Notes under the pieces: generated by a model
What the model was told of the DNA's origin: nothing
Database searches by the model: none
What the model saw: the letters and a program-made list of their open reading frames with translations, nothing else
Part shown: positions 35,427 to 45,836 of the stretch, one piece after another
How positions within the stretch are numbered: the stretch's first letter is position 1
Layout: every line of letters begins with the position of its first letter
Made by a program: the position numbers and the translations under genes
From: Immersiella caudata
Lineage: Eukaryota > Ascomycota > Sordariomycetes > Sordariales > Lasiosphaeriaceae
Assembly (NCBI GenBank): GCA_030512335.1
Contig: JAULSU010000001.1
Span: 3,348,001 to 3,412,000, forward strand
Direction of reading: 5' to 3'
DNA length: 64,000 nucleotides

Positions 35427-37399
35427 ATGGCCCCGGAACCAGAAGCCGGCAGCAACAGCAATGAAATCGCCGAGTTGCTGCCACCCCCGCTGCCGCCACG
35501 CCGGAAGCACTCGGGCGAGGGTCTGCACGTCGCACCCGGCCAATCGAAAGCTACTACCGCCATGTCATCTGTCGACATCTCGACCATGTCGTTTCGTATG
35601 TGCGATTCCTGCTATTTTTTGCCCCTTTAGTCTTTTTGCCCTGGTGTCTCAGGAGGATGAGGAGGAGTTACCTCCTCAGACCTCCTGAGACGTGCAAGCA
35701 TTTTCCAAAAATGGAAGTAAGTAGCTGAGATCGACCACCAGCCGATGGATCCCGTGGGACCTTTACAACCAGCGCCATGCGGGCGGTTTCGACCCCAGCG
35801 AGCGGGTTTGCGACACCAAGTCGGGGTGCCTCGGAGGACGGCTTGACCGACTCGATGAGCGTTGTGAGCTTTGCGCCTACGATGCGGCCCGCTGGCGATT
35901 TGGCAAGTCTAGTCGCCGGCGAGATACAAAAGAGCCGAGCTTGGAACATGCTACGGTCCCAATCAGCCACTGTTCAACCCTTCGAGGCCGTCGAGGATAC
36001 CACATCCACCGATGACCTGGCAGGCTTTGAAAAGGAGTTTGATAACATCCCTGACCTCACCACTGAGGGTGTTACGGATGACCAGAGGCTAGCTCTATGG
36101 AAATCCAAGATGAAACACTACATGATTCTCTCATCTGCCGGAAAGCCCATTTACAGTCGACATGGCGACTTGAGCCTGGTCAACTCCTACATGGGCGTGG
36201 TCCAGACCATCATTTCATTTTACGAAGGCTCCAACGACCCCTTGCTTGGCTTCACGGCTGGCAAGACGCGCTTCGTGATTGCTATCGAGGGGCCCCTTTA
36301 TTTTGTGGCTATCAGCAGGCTGGGCGAGAGCGACGCCCAACTCAGAAGCCAGCTGGATGCTTTGTACATGCAAATTCTCTCGACGTTGACCCTCCCGACG
36401 CTCAAGAACATATTTGTGCACCGCCCATCTACCGATCTCAGAAAGCCCCTGGAGGGTACCGAGTCGCTTCTATCATCTCTTGCCGATAGCTTCAGCAAGG
36501 GATCCCCCTCTGCACTCCTTGGTGCCCTAGAGTGCCTCAGACTTCGAAAGTCCAAGCGCCACGCTATCCACAATGCATTCCTCAAGGTGCGGAGCGACAA
36601 ACTTCTCTATGGTCTAATCGTCGCTGGCGGCAAGCTCGTCAGCGTCATTCGCCCCCGAAAACACTCTCTCCACCCCAGCGACCTACAACTCATCTTCAAC
36701 ATGCTCTTCGAATCTGGCGGAGTGAAAGCTGGTGGCGGCGAGAACTGGATCCCCCTCTGCCTTCCCGCCTTCAACAACCGTGGCTACCTCTACATGTACG
36801 TCAGCTTCTTCGACGGTAGCCCCGACAGCACATCCTCGGAGCCCATCCCTGAACGCAACCCCGACACCAACCCCGACGAAGAGATCGCAATCATCCTCAT
36901 CAGCCCAGACAAAGAGTCCTTCTACAATCTCAAAGAAATGCGTGACAAAGTCGCCCACCAGCTCGACAAAACTGGCAGCCTCGCCATCATCCGCACAGCC
37001 GTCCGCGAAGGTCGTCCTCGGATCAACGCCGTGGCCCCCGCCACCCAAATTAGCCACTTCCTCTACAAATCCCGCGCCAACGTCCAATTTTGCATGGCAA
37101 CTCTCGAGCTCACCTTTGACGGCCCCGAGCCCGAGAAGCTCGTAGCCAGACGCCGACTGATGTCGGTCTACCATCAACTCCACGCCTCCATGCACACCAA
37201 ACACTCCCATCTCAAAGTATTACACTGCGTTGGCGCCGAAGCAGCTAGTCTCGCATGGATAACACCAGTGTTTGAGTTCTACTGTGTTGCAGGGCCTAAT
37301 GCCTCCCGCGCCGTGATGACACAGGGCGCCAACAAGATCATCCAGTGGGCCAAGCGAGAAGAGGAAAGGCTCTTTATAATAGGGGGCGGTGTGTTCTAG
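35427..37399 (+). CDS. MON1: Vacuolar fusion protein MON1
   Basis: Exons 35427-35595 and 35742-37399 give 608 residues. Mon1 with Ccz1 is the guanine nucleotide exchange factor that activates Rab7/Ypt7 on late endosomes for fusion with the vacuole and for autophagy. Longin-type domains are recognisable: KMKHYMILSSAGKPIYSRHG begins the first, followed by SYMGVVQTIISF and GPLYFVAISRLGES, and later RSDKLLYGLIVAGGKLVSVI and NWIPLCLPAFNNRGYLYMYV. The C-terminal end TPVFEFYCVAGPNASRA is also characteristic. The short N-terminal exon encodes a Pro/Ser-rich tail. The single intron (146 nt) has a strong hairpin, listed separately; the spliced frame PDGSRGTFTTSAMRAV is preserved. Confidence 0.95.
35646..35691 (+). 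repeat. 46-nt inverted repeat (hairpin) in MON1 intron
   Basis: The left arm starts GTCTCAGGAGG and continues TGAGGAGG. The right arm CCTCCTCA then CCTCCTGAGAC is its reverse complement with one small bulge, around a five-base AGTTA loop. It lies wholly inside the MON1 intron (35596-35741). Confidence 0.9.
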
Positions 37400-37762
37400 A
37401 AGAGACAGAGACACACGCAGCGCCGCTCAGTACTTACGAAAGGGCTAGCTAGGATATTAGCATACCATGAGTGTTTCAATGTCACAACTTGAAGAATCCT
37501 GGCTTTTAATCGCGGCTTCTGACTCAGCTCACCGCTATGATGTGCTGAATCGATACTGCTAGCTTCTCACTGTAGTGATATCCTCGCTGCTGTTTGAAAG
37601 TTGTCCAACAGCTCCCATTTCCCGCCCCCTGCTTTCATACCTATCCTGTTTTACCCCTATTCTGCTAGCAGCCGCCCCGCTACCCCCCCCCCCCCCCCCC
37701 CCAAAAAAAAACCGGTCCCAAACAAACAGTTATCCACATCAACATAAGAAAACTCTTGTTCG
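37400..37762. other. Convergent spacer with poly-C/poly-A tract
   Basis: 363 bases between the MON1 stop and the stop of the minus-strand gene. A run of about 20 C (37683-37702) is followed directly by about nine A. Otherwise nothing is seen. Confidence 0.7.
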
Positions 37763-39979
37763 CTAATCCCCCTCTCCAAATGAATCACTCCCTTTCCCGT
37801 CAAACGTATATCTCGCTTCACCTCCAAACGTACCTCCGCCTTCAAAACCACGCCTATGCCCCTTTCTGAACTCGCCCGTAGTTCCCAGCGTGGGGCTATC
37901 GCTGTCCCGGCTATCGTAGTCCCCGAAGCGTTGAAACTCGTTTCTATCAACCACCTTGCCCTTGTCAACTGGTTTATGGCTCAGTTCCCTTCCATGCCCA
38001 CGGGATTCATGGTAAACACCTCTGTCAACCTCCTTCCCCTTTCCAGCGTAGCCTCTGCTCCTCCCGCCTACATTCGCACCAACTTGAGAGTTTTTGAGTT
38101 CCTCCTTCCCCGTCTTGGTAGTCTTCCACCACGCCTCCGTAGACGAACTTTCACCGCCGCTGTCGGGCATGAACTCATACCGCGGGGTCTCCACCGCCAG
38201 CCTCGCTGGCCCCCTAGGCGCTCGCGGTCTGCCATGTTCATTGCGGCTACTTCCCGGCGTCCTGAGACCTAGACCCTCGTTTCGATAGGAGTCGTCACCC
38301 TCGCCCTCGACATCGATGGCCGAATCAAAAGTTGTATCGGTTGCGCGTTTGTAGCGTGTTAGAAGGGTAGAATCGTTCGTGGCGGCGCTTGTGGCGAATG
38401 CTATATTGGTCGCATCGGTGTAGCTCGTTACTGTTGTTGCTTGAAAGTCCGAAGACCATGCGCCGCGACTGCTACTGGTACTACCCAGGGTAGAAGCCCT
38501 GTACAGGGCAGAACCAGCAGCTGAAGAGGCTCTGTCGAGGAAGGGGTTCGTTCCAACCACGGGGAGAGGCTTCCGGTTGATCTTTGGCTGAGCCTCTGTG
38601 GGCTTCGAGGTGGTGAGTGGGTTGTCGGTACTGAGGAGATTTGATCTGCTATGGTTGGCATGTCTCCTGCTTCCGCCGGGTGCGGTGTCGCTCAAGAGAT
38701 TGGTGCTGCTTCTGTTGAGGACCTGTCTGACCCCAGCGTTGGCGTTTGGGTTGCTCAGAAGGTTGGTGCTGCTGCGGTGGAGGACGCTGCCGATACTGCC
38801 GTTTAGGTTGGCGTTGCTTTCCCTTCTTTGGCGTATTATTTCCAGCACATCGGCGAAGCACGACACGCGAACAGGTCCCGGCAGGTTGAAAGGATTCCAC
38901 GATGTATGGGAGGCGATGCTGGGGCAAATTGACTTTTGACGGCGCGATGAGGCCATGGTAAGGCGCGACCGCGAGGGCCATGGGAGCTTTGAGCTGACGC
39001 GGTTTGGCACTGTTGGTTTGTTGAGTTCCGTGAGCTGTTGCTGCCACTCTTGGAACGTACAACCATCTGCCGGAGGAGGTTCAAGGGGGCTACGGGTCGA
39101 ATCGTCACCTAAAGGAGCTGGCCGTTCATTTTCCATTTCCTGATACGAACCCCCGAGGAGGCTGCCATCTTCTTTATCCCCGTATGGGTCCGTCACGGGA
39201 CTGTCGCGGCCGGTCCCCTCTTCCTCCTTGCTTATCTTGCAATGCCTTGGGTCGGACCCAGCCCCTTGTCGAAAATTGGATGGCCCTGGCTCGCCCAATT
39301 CATATACTTGCCCTGTATCTGCGGCCGAGTGGCTTTTTGCTAGATCGAAGGCAAATTCTTCTGGAATCGGGTGCTGTCTTAAAGGATCACGGCTACCAAG
39401 CCCTCTGGTTTCCCCTTTTGGCAGAGGAGGTTTCTGACCCGGTCCACCCTTTGAAGTCGCCGGGGGGACGAAGTCCGTGCGAGGCAACAGCTGACTGTTG
39501 GGCTGACTGTGATGGCTGTCTCTAGCCTCTTTATTGATAGCAGGACCGTCGAGGACTCCATAATGGTCGGTGATTCTGTTGTCCTGGCCTAGCTGCTTCG
39601 AGTCAGCAGTTTGGGCTGCCTTGTCTTTTCCTTTCCTTTTCGACCACACTCCATTTCTCCTGTCCTCCCTCCCCATCTCGCCATCCCCTTCAGCATCACC
39701 GAGGTCTGCACCGGACTTTCCGCGTATGAATCTGAGGAATCTTCTCCAACGTCCCTGGCGTTTGTCTTGTTTGCTCTCAACATGGACATGGCGAAGCTGA
39801 TGCTCCTGTTTATGGGTAACTTGTCGATTTGGGTAGGATCCAGGGTCCATGTGGTCGATGCCGAAGTCAGGATTGCCTGCTTCTTGACCTTGGGGGTGTC
39901 GCTGGTGGTGGGGCGTGCCCGACTGTGTTTGGCTTCGCATTGGATATGGGCTCCCCCGGCGACGGTTCCCTGGCGCCAT
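37763..39979 (-). CDS. Hypothetical disordered protein, 738 residues
   Basis: A single uninterrupted 738-codon frame; the first ATG (39979) follows an in-frame TAG a short way upstream. I do not recognise the family. The protein is hydrophilic, rich in Ser, Gly, Arg and Asp, and probably mostly disordered. A short basic patch (RWRRFLRFIRGKSG) lies near residue 85. Around residues 400-450 the motif RSSTNLLS occurs twice, then as RSNLLS, giving three imperfect copies of a Ser-Asn-Leu-Leu-Ser unit that resemble phosphorylation sites. The middle segment HTSWNPFNLPGPVRVSCFAD looks more ordered than the rest. No signal peptide or membrane helix is visible. An extra short 5' exon cannot be ruled out. 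Confidence 0.7.
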   Translation of the reverse strand: MAPGNRRRGSPYPMRSQTQSGTPHHQRHPQGQEAGNPDFGIDHMDPGSYPNRQVTHKQEHQLRHVHVESKQDKRQGRWRRFLRFIRGKSGADLGDAEGDGEMGREDRRNGVWSKRKGKDKAAQTADSKQLGQDNRITDHYGVLDGPAINKEARDSHHSQPNSQLLPRTDFVPPATSKGGPGQKPPLPKGETRGLGSRDPLRQHPIPEEFAFDLAKSHSAADTGQVYELGEPGPSNFRQGAGSDPRHCKISKEEEGTGRDSPVTDPYGDKEDGSLLGGSYQEMENERPAPLGDDSTRSPLEPPPADGCTFQEWQQQLTELNKPTVPNRVSSKLPWPSRSRLTMASSRRQKSICPSIASHTSWNPFNLPGPVRVSCFADVLEIIRQRRESNANLNGSIGSVLHRSSTNLLSNPNANAGVRQVLNRSSTNLLSDTAPGGSRRHANHSRSNLLSTDNPLTTSKPTEAQPKINRKPLPVVGTNPFLDRASSAAGSALYRASTLGSTSSSRGAWSSDFQATTVTSYTDATNIAFATSAATNDSTLLTRYKRATDTTFDSAIDVEGEGDDSYRNEGLGLRTPGSSRNEHGRPRAPRGPARLAVETPRYEFMPDSGGESSSTEAWWKTTKTGKEELKNSQVGANVGGRSRGYAGKGKEVDRGVYHESRGHGRELSHKPVDKGKVVDRNEFQRFGDYDSRDSDSPTLGTTGEFRKGHRRGFEGGGTFGGEARYTFDGKGSDSFGEGD

Positions 39980-40551
39980 CTCCCCTGCATAGGGATGAAA
40001 GCGGAGGAAAAAGATAACCTAGGGAGGGCTCTAAGGCGCGGTCGAAGGGGTTCGAGAGAAGAACGAGAGTAAGATATGTTGGTGCGGTTCAGAGTGACAA
40101 CGCTTTCCTGATCCATTTACTGCGCTACCAAGACACGGTATGCAGCAACTGAAAACGATCCAACGGGGAAGGAGGCACTGGGAAGATTGGCAGTCCTGAA
40201 CCTTCAGGTGCGCCTCGTGACAGCTTGTGACCCACACTGTGCACATCAACAATCTGAACAGAAAGCAAGCTGTCTGCATTGCGTATCTCAGTACATGTAC
40301 TTCTCTTCTTAGTATTAATGCAATTTGAGAGTCAAGGCATTGGTTGGTAATTATAATAATTCGAGCTTGCTGGCCGAACTCCCGCCTTGCAGCATCTAGA
40401 ACGCCCTCCCCAAGAGGGGCCATTCTCTTTCTCCATAGTCCAGCCTTGAAAAACATCGGGCCACAGCCTTCAGCCACCAAAAGTAACCACCGAGGCCAAA
40501 CTCAACAAACTCCTGCCCGTGGCCGAATCCGTGCCGCAACCTCCTCAACGA
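39980..40551. other. Spacer between two minus-strand hypothetical genes
   Basis: 572 bases with no recognisable gene. It should include the promoter of the 738-residue protein and the 3' end of the next gene. Confidence 0.5.
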
Positions 40552-43500
40552 CTACCCGCGTTTCCTCGAACCGGCACACGCGACCATAACTGCATGCCTG
40601 ACCGCCCTCATCCATCCGGACATACGACCCCTGAAGCCTCTTGAAGCCATCGAATGGCTGTCCGCTTCACCCACGTCCTCGGTCGACTCGTTGACCATGT
40701 CATTCTGCACAGTCGCGAGCGCTATTGGCGGTGACGCGTGCTCGTCCCTTTCTGGTGTCTGATCTTTGGGCGAAGGGGGCTCTGCGGATCGCATCCGGGC
40801 TTCGACCACCCGAACGCGTAGATCAGAGATACGTTTTCTCAAGCCATGGGAAGTTTTGCTTGCGCTACCTCTGTCGGAGAGCGAGCTACGAGCGTTCGTT
40901 AATGAGGCCGAGGAAGCTCTGGAGGCTGGCTTCTGCACATGCTGCGGCGCCTCTTTGAGCTCTTGACCTTCGATACGGCTTGAAAGCATGATAAGCGACG
41001 TGCCTGGCGTTGGGCCCGAGCCCGAGCCTGAGGCTGAGGCAATTTCAGGCTGGAAAGTTGCTCGAAATGGCTCTTTTCTCCCCCGATCGGTCTCATTGTC
41101 AACTCCCGCGTCCAAACTATACAGTTCCAGAGGGGGAAGGACTGGGAGTTCTGAACAAGACTCGAAGCCAACCACGACAGGCCTCAATGTAATGTGGCTC
41201 GGGTGGTGTTTCAATTCAACCTGTGCTTTTGCCATGGCGCCGCGAGAGACTCTTAACCTCAGTTTCCCATTGCTGGGTTTAGGGCTTTTTTGTTCTTCCC
41301 TGATGGTGGGCACCATCAGCGAACCAGCCTCGCGCCCGAAGGGATAGATGCCTAGCCGACAGGAGGGGTCGACACCCAAGCTGAGGGCTTTCGCCAACGT
41401 TGAATTCTGGTTGTGTCTGAAGTTGCCCATTCTGCCACCATCCTTGCTTGAAATCAGGGTACCGAAGTCCCCGTTCTGGCGAGACCTGGGAATATCAAGT
41501 GAAGAGACCTCGCTGAGCATAGACATCGGTGTCGTGATCCTGGACAGCTCCAAGGGCGGGAATTCGGCGGGCGGGTCGGGGTCTTCAGCAAATATATTAG
41601 CAATGTAGGACTCACTTCTGACGGAGGCACTTGGCAGCGGCGGCAGAGCCTTCATAAGCTGCGGCGCGCTGTTCTGCAATCGCAGGCGGCCTGTTGCTGG
41701 TCTGGGCTGAAGTGCGCCGCCGTTCACGATGGACCATTGAGCGGTTTCAGTCGGGCTCAATTTGCTCGTTATTGGCAGGTGGTCCGCATCGATTCTGGGC
41801 ACAGCAAAATTTCTCTTGTGCCCGCGAAAATCATCGGTGAACCCGTTTTTGTTCGTGTCTTCGTTGTCCCTGGGGCTGTTGGTCTTTAGGCAATCTGGTG
41901 GGTCACGAGGAGACTCAGCCCAGAGTCCGATGGGGAGGTCCACGCGCGAGAAAATGCTGCTTTCATCCTCATCCACGAAGTCGGTGGCCTTATCAAGATG
42001 TTGTACGAGAGAGGCAAGGTCCGAGAGCCCTGGTTCGATGGAGTAGACCTTGGTCTTGCGCCTGGAGTCAATGGACGCTGGTGAGGCTGATCTCGTTATT
42101 GGCTCGGGGACTGGGTGAGTATGGTAGGTGGTGTTGCACTTCGCACTTGTCAACTTCTGTAAGTTTGTCGTAAGCTCGGGATGTGTCGCGAAGTCGAGCT
42201 GATCATAACTATCGTGGCCAGATGGAGGATCCTGTCTCGCTGTAGTCCTCCCAGGTTGTGTTACATCTCCCAGTCGCATAGGATACTTTTCTCTTTTATC
42301 TTCCGAGATGATTTCGTGTTTACCGTATGAACCACCTTCTTGGTCGGCTAGGAGATCTCCCGTGGGTGGTACAAGATGCTTCGTCGGCGGCTCCGTCATC
42401 CTTGTGGCTTCTTCTCTCGAGTGTGGACCGTTTTTTGCAGAACCAATCGAGTCGCGTGAGTCCTTCTGCTCAAGGGCTTCAAGATACGGGGAATGAAACT
42501 GGCGAGAGATCGGCTCAGTTCGATCCTCGTCATTTGAGCCGAGCTTCCCATTATCCTTGGAAGGGCGCTCATGGCGAGGGTCAAGTTCACACTCAGCTGG
42601 TATTTGGAGCCCGGCATCATAACCGTCGTTGAGAACTGTTGCTCGCCGGAAACTGGGAATTCGGGTCGGCACCGGTGCCACTGGTGCTGGCGCAACAACT
42701 GGCTGAGGACGGCTATCAAAATCCTCGGAATAGTCGTAGTAAAAGGTGCCATATGTTTGAGATCGGAGAGGCAAGCTCTGGACGGACGGGGTGCAGGATG
42801 GTGGCCGGTACATGTCAACTATGGACGTCAAGCTGGAGCTTCTGAGGCTCTGCTCAGACGCACTTCTGTCGAACCTGCCATTGCATCTGTTTCTCCACCC
42901 AGGAGGAAGGCTAGACGACATGGTGCGGGAAAGCTGAGATCCAGGATTACCGTCATGACGCATGTACGAATCTCCTGGGCTGTTGGCTCTGAAGCGAGAC
43001 AGCTTGGGCGTCGGCCGCCGTCCGTAGCGAGGATAAGTTGGCTTGTACGATCCGTGAACCGTTCTCTAAGGCCAAGTCAGTTTATGGCAGATGAAGCACG
43101 GAATAGGGCACTAGGCCAACGTAGGACACTCGATCAATTCCTACCATCCTACTATAGTCGATTCCATTATCGGTCAATGCCGGTGAAGAGGGCCGTACCC
43201 CTGGACGCTTAAGCCGCGTGGGATATGGGAATGGAGAACGAGGCCTCTGAAGCAGGGTTTGGTTCGTGCTGTCCTGCAAGGCCCTGCTGGGCTTCTGGTA
43301 TGGCAACACTCTTGAGCTGCAACTGGTCATCGAGTAAGAGCGCTGTGCCAAGTCGTCGAAAGGTGGTGAAAGGGAGCTAGAGGCAGATCTCTGGCTGTCG
43401 GAGCCATACATGGAGATGATTTCCGAGGTTGTGTCGCGGTACGATGGGAGACGTCTGCCGCCATCTCGATGGTCTGAGCCGTTAACTCCACTTCGTGTTG

Positions 43501-43828
43501 CCGCCCTGGAGAAACTGGGCTCGCCAGGGCCCGGCCGGATTCGAAAAGGCCCATTGTATGTCGCAGAGGGGCGAATCGGGGGGCGGATTGGCTGAATGGA
43601 GAAGGGTCCAATGTCTCCCGTTTCTGTAGTGGTCTTGAGCATGCTCTCCAGCGGCCCGGGCGAGGCTAGAAGCGAAGAATTCTCGTTCACACTCCGAAGA
43701 GGTCGGGAGAAGGGGTTACTGCGTAAGGGTGCCGTCTGAGCGTGAGCGGCGGCATTCGCCGTGTAGCTGCGGTTGAGGGATCCATGGCTGGTCGAGCGCC
43801 TTGCTGTGTGGACGTGATCCATGGGCAC
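40552..43828 (-). CDS. Hypothetical Ser/Pro-rich protein, 1065 residues
   Basis: Minus-strand exons 43828-43145 and 43065-40552, joined in phase 0, give 1065 residues. The joining intron (43144-43066) has a GTAGGA donor and CTTAG acceptor. The family is not recognised. The sequence is Ser/Pro/Arg-rich and mostly low complexity, with scattered Tyr-rich motifs (YGTFYYDYSEDF near residue 320) and a conserved-looking basic C-terminus with the Arg/Trp/Cys-rich stretch RGRMSGWMRAVRHAVMV. Such architecture suits a cortical or cytoskeletal scaffold, but that is a guess. No signal peptide. It is transcribed in the same direction as the neighbouring disordered protein. Confidence 0.75.
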
Positions 43829-44163
43829 AGGAGGTTAGACAGCGAGGCTGCGAAATTTCGGACCCGACACCGTGAACACTGATACACAGGCAATATCTAG
43901 TTCGAGGGCGTTAGGATGTGGTGCTGAAGCAGTCCAACAAGTCATGACCGTGCAGGCACCAAAGGGCGCTTCCCCATTGCAACACACTCGACGCCAGTCC
44001 CGCGCGGCGTCCTGAACAACTGCATCTCGGGAAGGGCCCATTGTGATCGCGGAGAAGTTAGGAGATACGTTCTTGCCTTCACTGAAGGAGCAAGTGGAGA
44101 GATGGATCAAATGGTGCTGGAAGGCAAGCGCGACTGAATGAGACCAGCTCCTAGGCTTTGCTG

Positions 44164-44197
44164 AGAAGTTCTACCTCCAGCTGGGGGTAGAACTTCT
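44164..44197. repeat. 34-bp palindrome
   Basis: The arm AGAAGTTCTACCTCC is followed by an AGCT centre, then GGGGGTAGAACTTCT. The two 15-base arms are reverse complements with a single T/G mismatch. It lies 336 bases upstream of the 1065-residue gene's start codon. Confidence 0.95.
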
Positions 44198-44559
44198 AAC
44201 CAGTACCTCGTGGAGAGGAGGCACCGAAGAAAACGAAGCAATTGAGGACATGTCGTGATGTCTTGGCCACTTATACAGACATCTACCTAGGTACCTTGAC
44301 GTTAGTTGACAGTAATGTGGATCGAAGCGGGATTGGCTCTGGGCCAATTCCTGTCCCGCCGTCACAGCGTAACGTCGTTTTAGAAGCTTCTGTAGCTGCG
44401 GACCGTAAGGCTCCTAGCGGCTGGCCGCGGAGTCATGCGCGACAGGCGGGTTTTAGATTAGAAGATGGGGCACAGGCAAACCGCCGCCGAGAAACCTGGC
44501 CTCTTCTATCTTGCCCCTCGTAAATGCGATCCCTGCCCAGTCGGGAACAAAGGGTGAAC

Positions 44560-44563
<4 letters not shown>

Positions 44564-44623
<60 letters not shown>
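44564..44623. repeat. (GA)n microsatellite
   Basis: About 30 uninterrupted GA units, read directly. Confidence 0.98.
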
Positions 44624-44628
<5 letters not shown>

Positions 44629-45836
44629 CATGCTCCACAGTGGCACGTTTGAGATCTGTCCCCAAAATCAAAGCGAAGCCAGCGTTGCGGGTCGGGAGCC
44701 GCATACAGCCACATCGCATGGCCGACATGCTTCCTCTCTTGATTAGGGATATGCAGAAGGCCGTGAGCAACATGCCAATATATCCCAAAAGTCAGCCCGC
44801 CACATCAATGGGAATTCACTTTCCTCAGATAATCTGACATCAAATTCCTCCGGGTGCTTATCATTGCTCACTCCCCCCGTCTCCTGAGGCTGTGATGGGA
44901 AGGGCTAGACGGTGGCCAAACAGATACCAGGACAATGAATTCGAGCCTGTGGCGATATAAGACGGCAAGACGGATTGGCGTGTAGGATTGAATTGGCCGG
45001 CTGGCGATGGATCCCTTCCTGGGCTGAGCACTTGTACCCGGTACTTCGGCAGCATGCCCATGAGTTGAGATCTGGGGCAATTCCCCACAGTCTGGAATGG
45101 CTGAGGTGGCTGGCATCTTGGCCCGCGGAAGCTCGCCCGTCGATAGTTCAACAGTTAATTCGAAGACTATCTGAAATCGAAGGGAAGGGAGACAATTGCC
45201 TGCAAAATGGCGGGTTCGTGCTCTGGATCACGACGCTCATTCTTCGGTGTCTTCATTAGAACAGTAAGCGGCATTCGCAACATGAAAGACAGCTGTTCAA
45301 TATAGGATTCATCTCGAGTACCAGGTACTCGAAAGCTTGGATGCCTGCATTCAGCCCCGGCCAGGGGTTTCGGGCAGTTGACACCCCACCATTCTTAAGT
45401 GGGGTGGCGCAACGCTGAGAAGGGCCAAGGCTGTCCAACCCCAACTGTTGGCTCGAAAAGACACCTGTTCACTCGACCCTGAGGCGCCAGATCGCTTAGA
45501 AATTGATAGCTCTACTGAGATAAGTAGCCACCGAATATCTCAACGCTTCCAGGGGCAATTCCCATTCACACTCCCCATTCAATTAAAAAGGCATCGTCCT
45601 CTGGGGTGGCAATCAGCATACCTTGTTGTCATTTCTTGGGATTCACTTCGTTGCGTTCCCCTATATCATTGCACGTGTCTTTTCGGTAGACGACAGTAAG
45701 TTTCCCACTGTCCCACCAGCCCAGACCTCTCCGCAACATCTGCACGTCCCCATCAGAACGCAATTCTTTGCACAGAAAGCTCCAATTTGCTGCAACCAGC
45801 AGAAACTCGAGACTGACGTCCCACCCAGGAGTAAAC

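Larger units (their letters stand above)
43829..45836. other. 2-kb divergent intergenic region before PDI1
   Basis: Holds a 34-bp palindrome (44164-44197) and a long GA microsatellite (44564-44623), both listed separately. The right part should contain the PDI1 promoter and leader. No protein gene is seen. Confidence 0.6.

Noticed and set aside
36683..37210. 175-codon minus-strand frame opposite MON1
   Set aside because: Mirror of MON1 Longin-domain codons.
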